DNA from: Tipula vernalis
Taxonomy: Eukaryota; Arthropoda; Insecta; Diptera; Tipulidae
Direction: 5' to 3'
Assembly (NCBI GenBank): GCA_958295665.1
Contig: OY282558.1
Coordinates: 28,479,045-28,543,044, forward strand
Length of the DNA: 64,000 bases
Part shown: positions 22,522 through 34,984 of the stretch, in pieces
Numbering within the stretch: position 1 is the first letter of the stretch
Layout of the letters: each line of letters begins with the position of its first letter
Notes under the pieces: generated by a model
Told to the model about the DNA's origin: nothing
The model's input: only the letters and a program-made list of their open reading frames with translations
Databases searched by the model: none
Made by a program: the position numbers and the translations under genes

Positions 22522-25500
22522 TATTATTTGTCTATAAAAAGCTAAAAAAAATAAAAACAAATGTTTGAATAATTTATTATTATAATGATATATTCCAGAA
22601 CTTTAGTATTTTTAAATATAAGTTATTTTGACCCATGGTTAAATTAGCGTAAGTAACGGAGGGCTAAAAAATTTCAGGACAATATGTATTGTTAGAGCTG
22701 TTGTAGGTTTCTATCTGTTATGTATGAATCAGTGTATTAACAAATTGTATAACTTAATGTTTTTTTATTCATTATATTGGAAAAAACTCTCGGTCGTTGA
22801 GCACCGCCCTTAACATATTTACTTATATTTTTTATAACTTTGAAGGTTAATGCTCATAACGGTAAAAGACCGTTATAGAGAAGGTATCATCAAAAGTAAG
22901 AGTTTAAAAGTGAGAAATACGAAACTTCTAATCAGATTTAAACTGAATCAAATTTATTTTCAAATTTGTTGCTAAATTAAAACAGCTGGTTCGACAAATA
23001 TTTACAACAACATTTTATCAACAACCAACCGGGTGAGAACAGAGTACTTAAAAAACCAAACTTCGGTGAAATATTGTATGGTTAGAGAAGTAAAAAAAAT
23101 GACTGTCGCAACTTAACTACAGAAATGTTTGAATGCTGAAAGCTGCCAATTCGAGAAGAATAATTATGAATTGTTCATTATCACTACTAATTAAATAAAT
23201 ATAATGTAAGCATAAAAATTCTCTAAAAAAAATAAGAACGCTGTCTGCTTTTATCTTAGTAAATGATTCACCCTAGGATTAGCCCATAATATATATAATG
23301 GTATATAAATTCAACAGTATTTAATCGGCCCTCGTATGATCATTGGTGACAAATATCGCCCCCAACTAACCATTGGTGAACTCATTAAAATTTCTGTCAA
23401 ACAGAAAAAAAAGATCATAAAAAATCAAAGAGGTTGCTAAATCAAGAAGTTTTAAAACTGTTTACCTTATTTTAAAGTTCTCCCGTTTATTGTGGAAATT
23501 AAGTGAGCGTGGTATTTCAATCTAATTTTTCAATTTTATTTCTAATTGAAAATTGTTCAAAATATTGTTCCTAGCTTTTCCAGGGATACGAATATATTAT
23601 TTTTTCCATGATTAAATCTTTCTAAATCCAGCACAAAATGATATATTAACTGTTTTATATTTAGCGGTGCAAAGAACTAAAGTACTGCGCTAGTAAATAC
23701 TTCTAACTATGGCAATTCCTAATGTATAACACAAATTTAGTATACCTACAATTAATTTCTAAGGCCCAGTTTTCAATGCTGCTAGCCAAATTTAAATTTT
23801 TAACTAAAGTTTAACCATTGGTGAAAGCTGCTTTAATATTGGTTGAAATAATTGTCAATGTAAAGTTTTTGAACTTTTTAGTGCAAGAGGCGGTAATTTA
23901 TTTGTACACATCCTGAAAACCAAATTCTAAGACTCATTTTAAGCGATGAGATTTTGTGGTACCAAACAATATTTATACACTGCTTCAGAACAAAAAATCA
24001 CATATAACTTACCTAAATCAGTTAAACAACAGATGGTGAAACTTGAATGAACTTATTTATTGTTAAAAGATTTATATCAAACATATATGTATATAAAGGA
24101 AATCTTAAAAATAATCTTTAGAAGAATCTGAAGCATATTGAAGCTTTTCGTTGGGTTGAAATTTGTATATTAACATTTGATTACCAATATTACATAACAA
24201 AAAAAAATCTAACCGTTTATTTAGTCCTAGGTATGAATAGGTATAGTGGTATAGTGGTGTCATAGATATATTTTCTAGCTGCAATCGTTATATCTTAGGA
24301 AACCGCCATCAAAATTTAAATATTTATTTAAATTTATCTCAACAAACAAATTTAAGAAAATGATATTGTACATAAGAGTATATAAATCATAAATAGCCGG
24401 AACTAAATAATAAATTCAAATAATAAATTAATAAATAAAAAAAATATCATGCGCTCATCTATAACAAAAACTTACCTTAAAAATATTTACAATTAAAAGA
24501 ATTTATGAAAGTTTTGTTATTTTAAAATTTACTCATTTACCAATTAATTCATTGTTATATTATAAATTTATCATTATAGTGGAAAATTACAACGACAAAT
24601 AAAATTAAATACAATAAAATTACAATTGTGTGGTACACCTTGTTTAAAAATGCGATAAAGAACATCAAAAAACCGCGGCTGTCACACAACTTTGTTTATA
24701 CGAGTATTTTATTATGACGAGAGTCGGCGTGTGCTGTCAATTAAATTAATGTTCAAATAAAGTTTTATTTATTTAATTTTTTTACTTTTTAGGGGAATTT
24801 TTAAAAGATAAAAATGTATTTATGTGTATAGAAAAAAACGATTCAAATTGCACTCTACGCTACTTCAAGTCTTGCGGATTTTTCGCGAATTTCCACTTAT
24901 AAGGTATGTTTAGTAAAATAATTGTTAATATTAATAAAATAAATCAAAATATCTTACGTTATTTTTCATATAGAAGAGGAGAATTGTATATCAACAGCCG
25001 AACTACTTGCAATAAACACACACATAAAAAAATTGTACCGCGTCTGCTACAGTCCAATATACATAACACCTTAACCATTTTGTATGTGTCATTTATAATT
25101 ATTATAACAATATTATATTAAAGTTTTTATTTTATGTATGAATTATTTTATATTAATATTTGTGAATGAAAAAATATTTATTTATATATTTAGTTTCAGG
25201 TGTTCACCCCCAACACGTTTATCGCCAAACACATTGACTACATCTACAATTAGAAGAAAATAAATTTAGTTGCAAAACAATTAATTTGTCATATAGTAAA
25301 ATAATAAAAATTATAAATTAAGAATTTTAAAAATTTCGTAAAGTTCCAATGTGCCAAAACACGTATTAGAAATAATTAAAATTTGGAAAATTATTTTGAG
25401 GAAATAATCTACTGCAGGTAAAGTAGGTGTTTACATTTAGATTATATTTTAAAAAATGTATCATATTTAAAAATAATAAACTTTTTAAAATTAAAATATT

Positions 25501-25824
25501 TTTTTTTTGGAAGGATCAAAGGTTACAGAATCATTACATTGTATACATACATAAATTATATGTTCACCATATGGTTTGATCTAGTTCTAAAAACACGAAT
25601 TAAATGTGTATTATGTGTAAATATTTGTTAGTTATTTAAACCTTCAAAAATATATAAATTTTAAAAAAAAATATAATTGGAATTTTATTATTTTTTGCAT
25701 GAGAAAATGACCGATATTATAAAAAAAAAAAAGATTTTGATGCATGTGTTAAAATAAGATTCAGATTATCTGGTGTTGATTCACGATCATAAGGGATAGA
25801 CATTGGCTCTTTGTACTGTGAGAA
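22522..25824. other. AT-rich intergenic DNA, no gene seen
   Basis: No supportable gene. Short repeats of CCATTGGTGA near 23340-23380 and 23810 may be remnants of old repeats. A frame at 24906-25121 has chance-like composition. Confidence 0.45.
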
Positions 25825-25826
25825 TA

Positions 25827-26524
25827 GTCGTGTTTTCCATGAGAACTACACTAGAACTCGATAAATTTTAAATTCCTTATATTCTATTTAAACAGAAAAA
25901 AAAAGAAATTCCTAAAGTGCCAATGTGTAGTGCATTTAACATAAATACAGATTTTAAGTTGTTAGAGCAACAAATAATTAAAATTATAGCTTATTTTTTA
26001 GTTACACTTGATAAACCCATGAATTTATCGAGTGTAGTTGCGTGTAATGACGTCAGTAAGAAATAAGAAAATATTGGTGAAATAACTGAAGGGGGAAATT
26101 TTTAAGCTTAAAATGTGTATTTATGTTGAGAACTACACTAGAACTCGATAAATTTTAAATTCCTTATATTCTATTTAAACAGAAAAAAAAAGAAATTCCT
26201 AAAGTGCCAATGTGTAGTGCATTTAACATAAATACAGATTTTAAGTTGTTAGAGCAACAAATAATTAAAATTATAGCTTATTTTTTAGTTACACTTGATA
26301 AACCCATGAATTTATCGAGTGTAGTTGCGTGTAATGACGTCAGTAAGAAATAAGAAAATATTGGTGAAATAACTGAAGGGGGAAATTTTTAAGCTTAAAA
26401 TGTGTATTTATGTCAAATAAACTACATATTCCCGCTTTATGAATTTAATTTTTTTGGGCTTACATAGAGTAAAAGTAAATTAAATTTTATCGAGTTCTAG
26501 TGCAGTTCTCATGGAAAACACGGC
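25827..26524. mobile_element. MITE with ~45-bp inverted termini and internal duplication
   Basis: The left end reads GTCGTGTTTTCCATGAGAAC, continuing through ACTAGAACTCGATAAA. The right end is the inverted match, ending TTCTCATGGAAAACACGGC, with a few mismatches. TA flanks both ends (25825-25826 and 26525-26526), compatible with a TA target duplication. The interior holds two exact tandem copies of a 287-bp unit. No coding frame. The class is not certain; a TA target is typical of Tc1/mariner-type elements. Confidence 0.78.
25841..26414. repeat. exact tandem duplication, 2 x 287 bp
   Basis: Unit one is 25841-26127 and unit two is 26128-26414. Both start GAGAACTACACTAGAACTCG and end AAAATGTGTATTTATGT. 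I see no differences between the copies, so the duplication is recent or an assembly product. Each unit also contains an inverted echo of the terminus (AATTTATCGAGTGTAGTT). Confidence 0.9.
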
Positions 26525-26806
26525 TAATAATATACAAGGACAGGATTTCGCCAGTTAAAAATGCAGAAATTAATAAACTGAACCGAAAATATGTTTAAAT
26601 ATCTTGAAAACTTTTGCTATCTCGAACGATGGTTTAAGTGTAATATTCAAACCCCTGACTATCATTGTATTATTCTAAAAATTACTCAAAAAACTTTGTT
26701 TTAAGAGATAAATAATCAATCTATTCAGCTTTTAAACCAACATTGATCGAGAAAACTGAAAATCCTTTAAATTTTACATAATTTGTATCAAAATTCTAAT
26801 AATTAA

Positions 26807-27037
26807 CACGAGAACTACCAACCCCTAAAAATAACGAATTGTACATTTATTGAATTCAATTTTTTTAATTATTATGTTAATATTTTTTTGGAAGTTTATG
26901 ATGAATTTTAACATAATTACTTTGTTGTCATAATAAAAGTCACCACAGATTCTCACAAACGTAATAACATAATAATTAAAAAAATTGATTTCAATAAATG
27001 TATAACCGGTCATTTTGACCGGTCGGTAGTTCTAGTG
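26807..27037. mobile_element. piggyBac-like palindromic MITE between TTAA sites
   Basis: TTAA at 26803-26806 and 27038-27041 flanks a 231-bp element with ends CACGAGAACTACC and (inverted) CACTAGAACTACC. The arms continue to match inward through TACATTTATTGAA and TTTTTTTAATTATTATGTTA, so most of the element is a palindrome. The right arm carries an extra small palindrome ACCGGTCATTTTGACCGGT. TTAA duplication and CAC-type ends fit the piggyBac superfamily. No transposase is present. The minus frame at 26825-27013 is a by-product. Confidence 0.8.
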
Positions 27038-27041
27038 TTAA

Positions 27042-27515
27042 TCAAGCGGATCAATAAAAAACTTACCTCTAAAATAGCCTAAGCCTAAGTCTAAAATATC
27101 CATCTTAAAAAATGTTTAAAAAAAACTAAACTACTAATTAAATTGGACCCTTCTTCAAAGTTGTGGTGAATTTACTAAATTTTTTGAAAATGTGATAAAA
27201 TTAAAAAGCGCGAATAATTTATTAATTATTTTATGAAATAATCGATTTATGAGCAATTTACGTTTAAATTTTAGTAATTTTAAACCGATAATATTTGAGT
27301 TATGTGTAAAATCGAAATAGAAAAACATCGGACAGATTAACCACGGTTCGAGAAAAAAAAATAGTTAATTCATTTCCGTTTTTTTCGTTTGTGTCAGCAG
27401 ATATTATATAGCAAAAGTCAAAATAAATGTTTCACTTTTAGTAATTCAATTTTTATTGTTGTACGCTTACGGTTAAGCATAAACCAGAAAAATGTTTGTC
27501 TGTTTGTTTGTTATT
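27042..27515. other. AT-rich intergenic DNA
   Basis: Nothing recognisable apart from the approach to the SINE tail (TGTTTGTTTGTTA near 27500). Confidence 0.4.
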
Positions 27516-28224
<709 letters not shown>

Positions 28225-28229
28225 AAATG

Positions 28230-30600
28230 ATAAATTTATAACAAAACGGGAACATTAAAGTTTATTTTCCCAAAGTAATTGATTTAATAGTGCATTGGTT
28301 CACAACCTTGGTGCAGGAAGTGAATAATTAAACTAAATAAATATTTAATTCAATTGTATTTCTTTTAAAACAGTGCTAAATATTAAAAAGATTAATAACT
28401 ACTGTTATTGAAATTGACGAGATTTTACTTTAAGTTTAGTGTTTTTTGAAATATACTCAATTTTTAAAATACAAAAATTCCAAACATCTTAATCATTTCT
28501 TTAAAAATACTCTTATTAAATGGTGATAAACGAATACTGTTGTGATAACCGTTCGTGTAATTGAATTACGAATAATTTAAACGTTTATTTGATTAATTTC
28601 GGTTAAGTAGTATTTAATAATTGAGTGAATTGTAAAAAACTAAATTTACAGTAAAATCACGATTATTTCATAAAAAGATATAGGGTATTAGTTGGGGGAT
28701 ATTTTTTTGCTCAGAATTTGATCATCTTTTTGCTCATTGCGAATTTACTGAACGCTACGCAACACCCCGTAATTGAATTGAGTAATAAATCAAGCCTGAT
28801 CAAAGTATGTATGAACAAAGTGGTTCACTTCACTATATCTTTCACAAATTGATAATTGCTTAATTACTGCAATCTGACAAGGTGAAGGACCTTGAGTTTT
28901 GCCGAAAAGTATACTCTTATAAATTTAAAAAAACACAAATAATGCGTCGCTATTAGTGAAATTTACAGTTTCCCAATCTATCAGTGCCTTTACCCCATTG
29001 TGACATATAATGAAATTAACTTTTGTATGTCCTGTTTGCCATAATGGGTCATGAAAAGATTATCAGAAAAGATTACACTACAGCATTTGTCTTATAATTA
29101 GTAATTTTCTTAACAATTCAAGTCAATTTTATATTGATAAACATTAATTGGTTGTGCAATAAAAATGGAATATGGAATTTTAACATATGCCATTGATATC
29201 AAGGAAACCTTAATTTGAAATATTGACGGATGCAGGTAAAATTATTAAAAGATTGATAAGAATTCAGATCGGGTGTGAAACCTGTAACGGCCTAGAAGAC
29301 ATTGAGCACATGCAGCCAAAAAGGGGGAAATGTTGTACTGTAGAGTTTAGAATTGTTTTTTAAAATGTTATAAAATTGTAAATAACAGGAGAAGAAAAAG
29401 TTGAGCAAAATCAAGAATCTCAAGAGCACTTCATAATTTGACCATTCTAATTTGATTAAAACCAATAATTGAGTGAAACAATGTTTTGTAGCTTCAAGGC
29501 TCATAATGAAGATTGGTTGATTTAGTTGATAAAAAACAAATAGTACAAACACAAGCCATAATTATTGACCTGATTTGTTGTGGTTGTTTTATTTCTTGTA
29601 TTCAATACTACATTTCAGGTTCTGGGAATAATGTAAAAAAATCAAGATATACTATAAATCTTTTCAAAAATTATTAAAATATATATACTCGTAATGATGA
29701 AAACGATGACCACAATTAGATAGGATTTAGAATGAGTATATTAAATAACAAACATCTTATTAATTGAATTAAATTAAATTAAATATGTACCTACATATAA
29801 AATTGTGAACATATAATATTTATTTCGATCGAATGTAGGAAATTAGGATATAATACCGAATAACAAATCTATACATTGTACAAACATTTCATAAATTATT
29901 GTAAATAGTGACAAACACAAAAAATAATAATTATTAGACAAATAATAGAATAGTTAACACCAATATAATTATATTTGACGACCAAATAGAAACTATATAT
30001 GTCACTGTATCACGTTGTTAATTGTTAAATATTTATTAAATGAATGGTTATATTGACAAAACCCATCTCATATAAGTTAGGTGGGCACTATTAAACAAAT
30101 TCTCACGACTTAAATTTATTCTATATAATGTAAGTACATTTGCTAAGCTTTTCTTTACGTCTAGAAATAATCCTAATTTACAAATAGAGGTTTTATTTTT
30201 TATTTGATATGAAGTCATACCAATAAAACTAAGCGCGCATGTTTAACACAACTTAAATTTAGATATCTCAAAGAATCGATGACGATGAATAACAATATTG
30301 AAAATGTATCATCAGGGCAAAAATATACCCAACTAAAGTAAAAGGTGTGTTCTTTGAAGAGAAATATTATTAAAATATAAATAAATAATTAGCGACGAGC
30401 AAATAATAATGACTTAATTCGTAAATAATGCTACGTGAAGCGCACACCGCTAAAAAAAAAATAATTTCAATCGTACGATTTAAGATAGAACTTTCATAAC
30501 ATATAAGAAACAAGTTAAAATTCCGATTTTCAAAAGAGACCAAAAAAATATAAATAAAAAATATTAATTTTCCAAATAAAAAAAGGGAAAGACGAAAATT
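28230..30600. other. AT-rich intergenic or intronic DNA
   Basis: No convincing coding segment. This lies downstream of the drm exon on its strand, so part may be drm intron. I searched by eye for a following exon starting with Cys-Ser-Gln-like codons after an AG and did not find a convincing one. The minus frame 29292-29552 has chance-like composition. Confidence 0.4.
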
Positions 30601-30621
30601 TATAAAAATAAACATTTTCTT

Positions 30622-30623
30622 AC
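30622..30623 (-). other. drm: drm splice donor
   Basis: Minus strand reads CAACACAG|GTAAGAAAATG. The GTAAGA consensus directly follows the RQHR codons and explains why the frame stops inside the second finger. Confidence 0.8.
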
Positions 30624-30844
30624 CTGTGTTGGCGTAAATTATCTTGTCGTTTAAAATATTTTCCACAAACTTCACATGAATATGTAACCTCTGGACTTTT
30701 ATGAGTACGTTCATGTATCATCAAATTATAGGGTTTTGTAAACCGTCTCTGACAATATTTACAAATAAATTCACACTTTGGTCTCATTTTACGTCGAAAA
30801 TCAGACCGACAGTCATCATTGTCGATTCGCATCACCGCGAACAT
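30624..30844 (-). CDS. drm: drumstick (odd-skipped family) zinc-finger exon
   Basis: On the minus strand an ATG at 30844-30842 opens [20 protein letters not shown], then [48 protein letters not shown]. The first C2H2 finger (C-X2-C-X12-H-X4-H type) is complete. The second has its CxxC and first His and then meets a donor AG|GTAAGA at 30624/30623; the in-frame TAA just past it lies in the intron. This matches drumstick, a short zinc-finger protein of the odd-skipped family (odd, sob, drm, bowl) that acts in gut and leg patterning, in Drosophila by relieving Lines-mediated repression of Bowl. The exon gives 73 codons plus two bases; the family protein is only about 80-90 residues, so a single short 3' exon is expected. 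The frame is open further upstream to 31045, but that peptide is Lys/Phe/Ile-rich and unlike the family, so it is 5' UTR. Confidence 0.9.
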
Positions 30845-31034
30845 TGTGATGTATTTATTTGTTTTATTTTTTATTATATATAGATTCCTTTTGTAGTATT
30901 TGAAATAAAATATAAAAAAAGAAAAAAAAATTATGAAATTATTTTTAAGCGCAAAAAACTCAAACGCGTTGAGTTTTTGAGAGAAGGTAAAAATTTTGTT
31001 GATTGTTTGTTGCGCGATTAATGTTGTTTGCTTT

Positions 31035-31060
31035 TCTGTAACCATAAAAATAAATTATAT
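31035..31060 (-). promoter_or_regulatory. possible drm 5' splice acceptor or TATA-like region
   Basis: About 190 bases upstream of the drm ATG the minus strand reads CTTCTTTTATAATATAATTT, then TTTATGGTTACAG. The CAG at 31038-31036 after a T-rich stretch could be an acceptor for the coding exon, with a 5' exon further upstream. Alternatively TTTATAATA is TATA-like. The sequence alone does not decide. Confidence 0.25.
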
Positions 31061-31121
31061 TATAAAAGAAGGCGTTTACTTTATCTTTTTATTAAAAATA
31101 TATAAACAAATTATATAGAGG

Positions 31122-31502
<381 letters not shown>

Positions 31503-32127
31503 CCAATCAAATAATATATAGGTATATTAATTACACTTATTTATATAAATTTTTGTATATACCATATTATAGGTATACAGTAAAAATTTATATTTCTTTT
31601 TTATTTAAACATTAAATTTTTTTTTTCTAACTCAAAATGAAATGAAGAAAAATTAAGCTAATTTTAGTTCTACTTTATCTCTGCATTCATTATATCAAAA
31701 TTATTTTAGCATATTTGCTTAAATTTTATTTGTCTAAAATTGTGTAATATTTCCAAGTGCTTTACGATTGTTTCCTATTAGTTGGGTATTTCTTTGATAG
31801 ATTGCTTGAATAAAGTTTACTAAAAAAGTGAAAAACAAATAAATACTTTGAAATACTAAATGCAATTTCTATGAATGTTCTTGTAAACCTCCACTTAAGA
31901 ATTACGCTTAAAGCTAGATTGGCTCCAAAATTTAATTGTGTTGTAATAGAAATAGTTAACAGAACAAAACCATTGAATTATGATTAATTCCTGAGATGAA
32001 TTGATGATATGAAATCATATGATATGAAAAGATCATAATTCAGTGGTGGGACAGGAACAAATAAAAAGTCAAACGAAAATTGAATGTTATGCATATACAG
32101 CTCCTAAAAGAAATATCATAAATACAT

Positions 32128-32132
<5 letters not shown>
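31503..32132. other. AT-rich intergenic DNA
   Basis: Nothing recognisable on either strand. It is on the 5' side of drm, so regulatory sites could be here, but none can be supported. Confidence 0.4.

Positions 32133-32200
<68 letters not shown>
32133..32200. repeat. (TA)n microsatellite
   Basis: 68 bases of uninterrupted TA. Confidence 0.95.
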
Positions 32201-32205
<5 letters not shown>

Positions 32206-32699
32206 TAGATGAAATAGAGTGACTAAAGCTTGCTCGTGGACATATTCATATTTCCCTTTTAAACTGTTGAGGAAATTGTATTATTTGTCCAAAACGAAAC
32301 ATTCAAACAAAAAGAGTGAATATTCTCCATTATCCCACACCCCATTATATCAAGTTTCGGTAACAACAAATCCAACAAAATTGCAAAATTGTTAATTAAA
32401 CAAAACACGAAAAAACGTTGAAGGTTATATTAAAAATATCTAATACTATTTAACAAATTTTGTTTAGATTAAATAATCCGATGACCCTTTAACATCCACG
32501 AAAATTATAAATAAAAATGAGGTAACTTTTCGTATTTTATGAGGTTATGTCTGGCGTTTTAGAAATTTTTTAGCAAGCAAAATATGGGATTTGAGCAATT
32601 TTTCTATTTAAAAATATAAAATGATGAAAATTTTGTTAAGTTGTATCGAAAATTATAAATTTATTAATAAGTTTAGTTGGTAAATCAGCTATAAATATA
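32201..32699. other. AT-rich intergenic DNA
   Basis: No gene or structured repeat seen between the TA tract and the SINE head. Confidence 0.45.
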
Positions 32700-33010
32700 C
32701 CGACCAAACGGCGCAGTGGTTAAAGCTGCGGCGTTTGGATCGGGAGGTACCGGGTTCGAATCCCGATAGGGGCGGGGGATGCAAAAGGAATTTTCATCAT
32801 CTGATTATGATCGGTGATGAAGATGAACACATCTATGAACCCCTGTTGAGAGTGCAGAATCCATGGGCCGGCCCACCTTTCATGTCATCTCTTTAGGTTG
32901 GCATAAAGCAATGCAATGTGCAGGTGGTTTATATAAAACGGGTATATAGCCGTACGTCCTCGATTTGGCTACTACTGCATAAAGTAGAACGGTATCGAAG
33001 TACCCTATTT
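32700..33010 (+). mobile_element. tRNA-derived SINE, copy 1
   Basis: The head has a polymerase III A box (GGCGCAGTGGTTAAAG, 32710-32725) and a perfect B box GGTTCGAATCC (32753-32763) with tRNA-like spacing. A non-tRNA body follows (CATCTGATTATGATCGGTGA, CCTGTTGAGAGTGCAGAATC, CGTACGTCCTCGATTTGGCT). The inverted copy at 56732-57110 matches it throughout. Compared with that copy this one loses similarity around 33000 and lacks the last ~70 bases and the poly(A), so it is 3'-truncated or diverged. No target duplication was found. Confidence 0.88.
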
Positions 33011-33227
33011 TTCCCTCATATTTTTGTACTGAATGAATCATCTTTAATATGAGATTATCTTTCGTATAACTTTATGCAACTTTACGTATGCCCGCCATAT
33101 TTCTGGGCGCCACTTGGGAACTTATGCTAGGTGCTAGAACTGTGCTGTTGAAACTTGGAAGACCTAGGGCAGAACCTCATCTCAACTTTAGTTTGAAAGC
33201 AATTGAAAGCCACATTTTTCCCTAATA

Positions 33228-33768
33228 AAGGATGTCCCAAAATTAATGCAAGATTTGAATTTCCCGCCATTTGTGCAGTAAATTGTTGGCAACCATGAAA
33301 AAAAACAATTTGGCGGCTGAGAGTTTAGGGTTAGTAAAACTGGAGCGTTACACGATACAATAACGTGTTTTCATTATTCCTGTGTTTCCTGGTTGTGTAC
33401 TCTTTCGTTTCTGTGATCAGAACTGGCCCCCTAGATCGTGTGATTTAACACTATTAGATTTCTATTTTAGGAGTTATTTGAACTCAAAGGTCTATGTCAA
33501 CAAGCCTACAACCATCCGTGCATTACAGGAGGAAATTAAACGCTGCATCAACGAAATTCAGTCACATTTATGCAGAATGGTCATGGAAAAATTCGACAAA
33601 AGAGTGCGTACGTGCCAGCAAAACCGTGGAGGCCATTTACCCGATGTGTTATTCCTTAAATAACCCTATTCTATGTCCTTTATGATTCAATAAAAAAATA
33701 ACAATCTAAAGACTAAAACCTGTGATTTCTATTTAATTCAAATCTTGCGTTAAATTGTGGACACCCTT
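33228..33768 (+). mobile_element. internally deleted mariner-family transposon
   Basis: Ends AAGGATGTCCCAAAATTAAT and (inverted) AAGGGTGTCCACAATTTAAC, both continuing GCAAGATTTGAAT, form ~30-bp terminal inverted repeats. They are flanked by TA at 33226-33227 and 33769-33770. The 541-bp length is well under a full mariner (about 1.3 kb). It keeps the 5' UTR-like start (the first ATG near 33295) and the C-terminal third of the transposase. Confidence 0.9.
33382..33663 (+). pseudogene. mariner-like transposase, C-terminal remnant
   Basis: 93 codons open to the stop, reading QNWPPRSCDLTLLDFYFRSY, then LNSKVYVNKPTTIRALQEEI, KRCINEIQSHLCRMVMEKFD, RGGHLPDVLF. The WPPRSCDLTxLDF motif contains the third catalytic Asp of the mariner/IS630 catalytic triad and is followed by the typical C-terminal helices. 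The first two catalytic Asp residues and the DNA-binding domain are deleted, so the protein cannot be active. Its position inside mariner-type ends confirms the assignment. The ATG at 33382 is incidental. Confidence 0.88.
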
Positions 33769-33989
33769 TATAAAGAAGAAAGACAAAACAGATAATAAAG
33801 ACTAATACCCTAAACAGATTTTGATTTAATAAATTCGATTTAGCTAAACTAGTTTATTCTATGTAAAAACAAAGCGATTTGTTAAAATCGAGGTTGACAC
33901 ACTACGACGACTAATCTCGAAAAATTCATTAAATCGGTTTTATTAAATCGCAGTGTGTCTAGAGTTATAAAAATATCGTATCTACAAAT

Positions 33990-34975
33990 TCTGTACTAAT
34001 TCATAACTGTCGTAACATAAAATATATTTTCTTGCATGTACAAACAATTTGATTCCAGCATCAGAGGTTCTTTTCCTCTCGAAAAAGGAATTATGCTATT
34101 CTGAACTTTGATTTGAACATTATCTGGAATATTTTTCTTAATACTACTTATAAGTATAGTTTGGATTTTAGAATTGATCAAAAGCAATCCATTAATAATG
34201 CTTCAGTCAACAATACAATGGTATTGGTATTTATCACTATAATAAATTTGTAAATCATCAGCATACTAATGCATTTTACAATTTTTAATTCGAATAGTGA
34301 CATCATTTATATACATGAAAAATAACATGGGCCCTAAAATGGATCTTGTAGGAAAACTTGTAGAACTAAGTAACTGAAAGTTAGAGGAACAGACATGCCT
34401 CTGATATCGTTTGAGACCGATTTGATAGAGAACAGTCAATAAGTTCGCACGATGTCTAATGGAAAAAATATTGGTGTTCAAATTTTTGTAGAAGTACACC
34501 TAGATGAATATAATCAAAAGCTTTACTGAAATCCATAAGTAAAGAACCATACAACTCAAATTACCGTTTGTTTAGGAAGAACCATACAACTCAAATTACC
34601 CTGTGAATACCACCTGTAATGTTAAACAAAGCAATACTGGTGCTACGATCTGATCGATTGATGATATTTTTTGTATATGCATATATTGGACTTTGGACTA
34701 ATTTTTTGAGAACCTTAGATAAAGCTGGCAAGAAACTGATAAGGCAAAAATTTGACAATCCATTCGGTTTGGACACCTTTTTTAAAGTAATTATTTTGGA
34801 TTGCTTGAAGCCCTTAGGGAACACTGAATACGTAATAATATTAATTAAAAATATACAGAATGTTTTCCGTTTGCAGGAATTAATCTAATCAATTTTAATG
34901 GCATATCATCCAATCCAATTGCATTTAATTTAATCGATAATAAATAGTGGTTGAGTTCGAGCATGGTGATATCTC
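33990..34975 (-). pseudogene. decayed Jockey-like LINE reverse transcriptase
   Basis: Minus strand, several shifted frames. Near 34920 GLDDMPLKLIRL; at 34824-34591 FPKGFKQSKIITLKKVSKPN, then LSNFCLISFLPALSKVLKKL; at 34360-34270 SILGPMLFFMYINDV; near 34250 YADDLQIYYS; then a thumb-region piece at 34187-33996. These are RT motifs 1, 2, B and C in order for a Jockey/CR1-type LINE. The segment carrying the first catalytic Asp is mostly missing and stops interrupt the frame. It abuts, head to head, an R1-like fragment on the other strand at about 34980. Confidence 0.78.
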
Positions 34976-34984
34976 TAAAGCTAA

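Noticed and set aside
25841..26414. CRISPR array or satellite
   Set aside because: Only two adjacent exact copies with no spacers, inside a MITE in a eukaryotic genome.
30845..31045. N-terminal extension of the drm frame to the Met at 31045
   Set aside because: Residues are Lys/Phe/Ile-rich and unlike the family; the strongly conserved start is [10 protein letters not shown] at 30844.
32700..32775. tRNA gene with perfect B box
   Set aside because: No acceptor-stem pairing and a long shared body follows; the inverted copy at 57 kb with target duplication shows that it is a SINE head.
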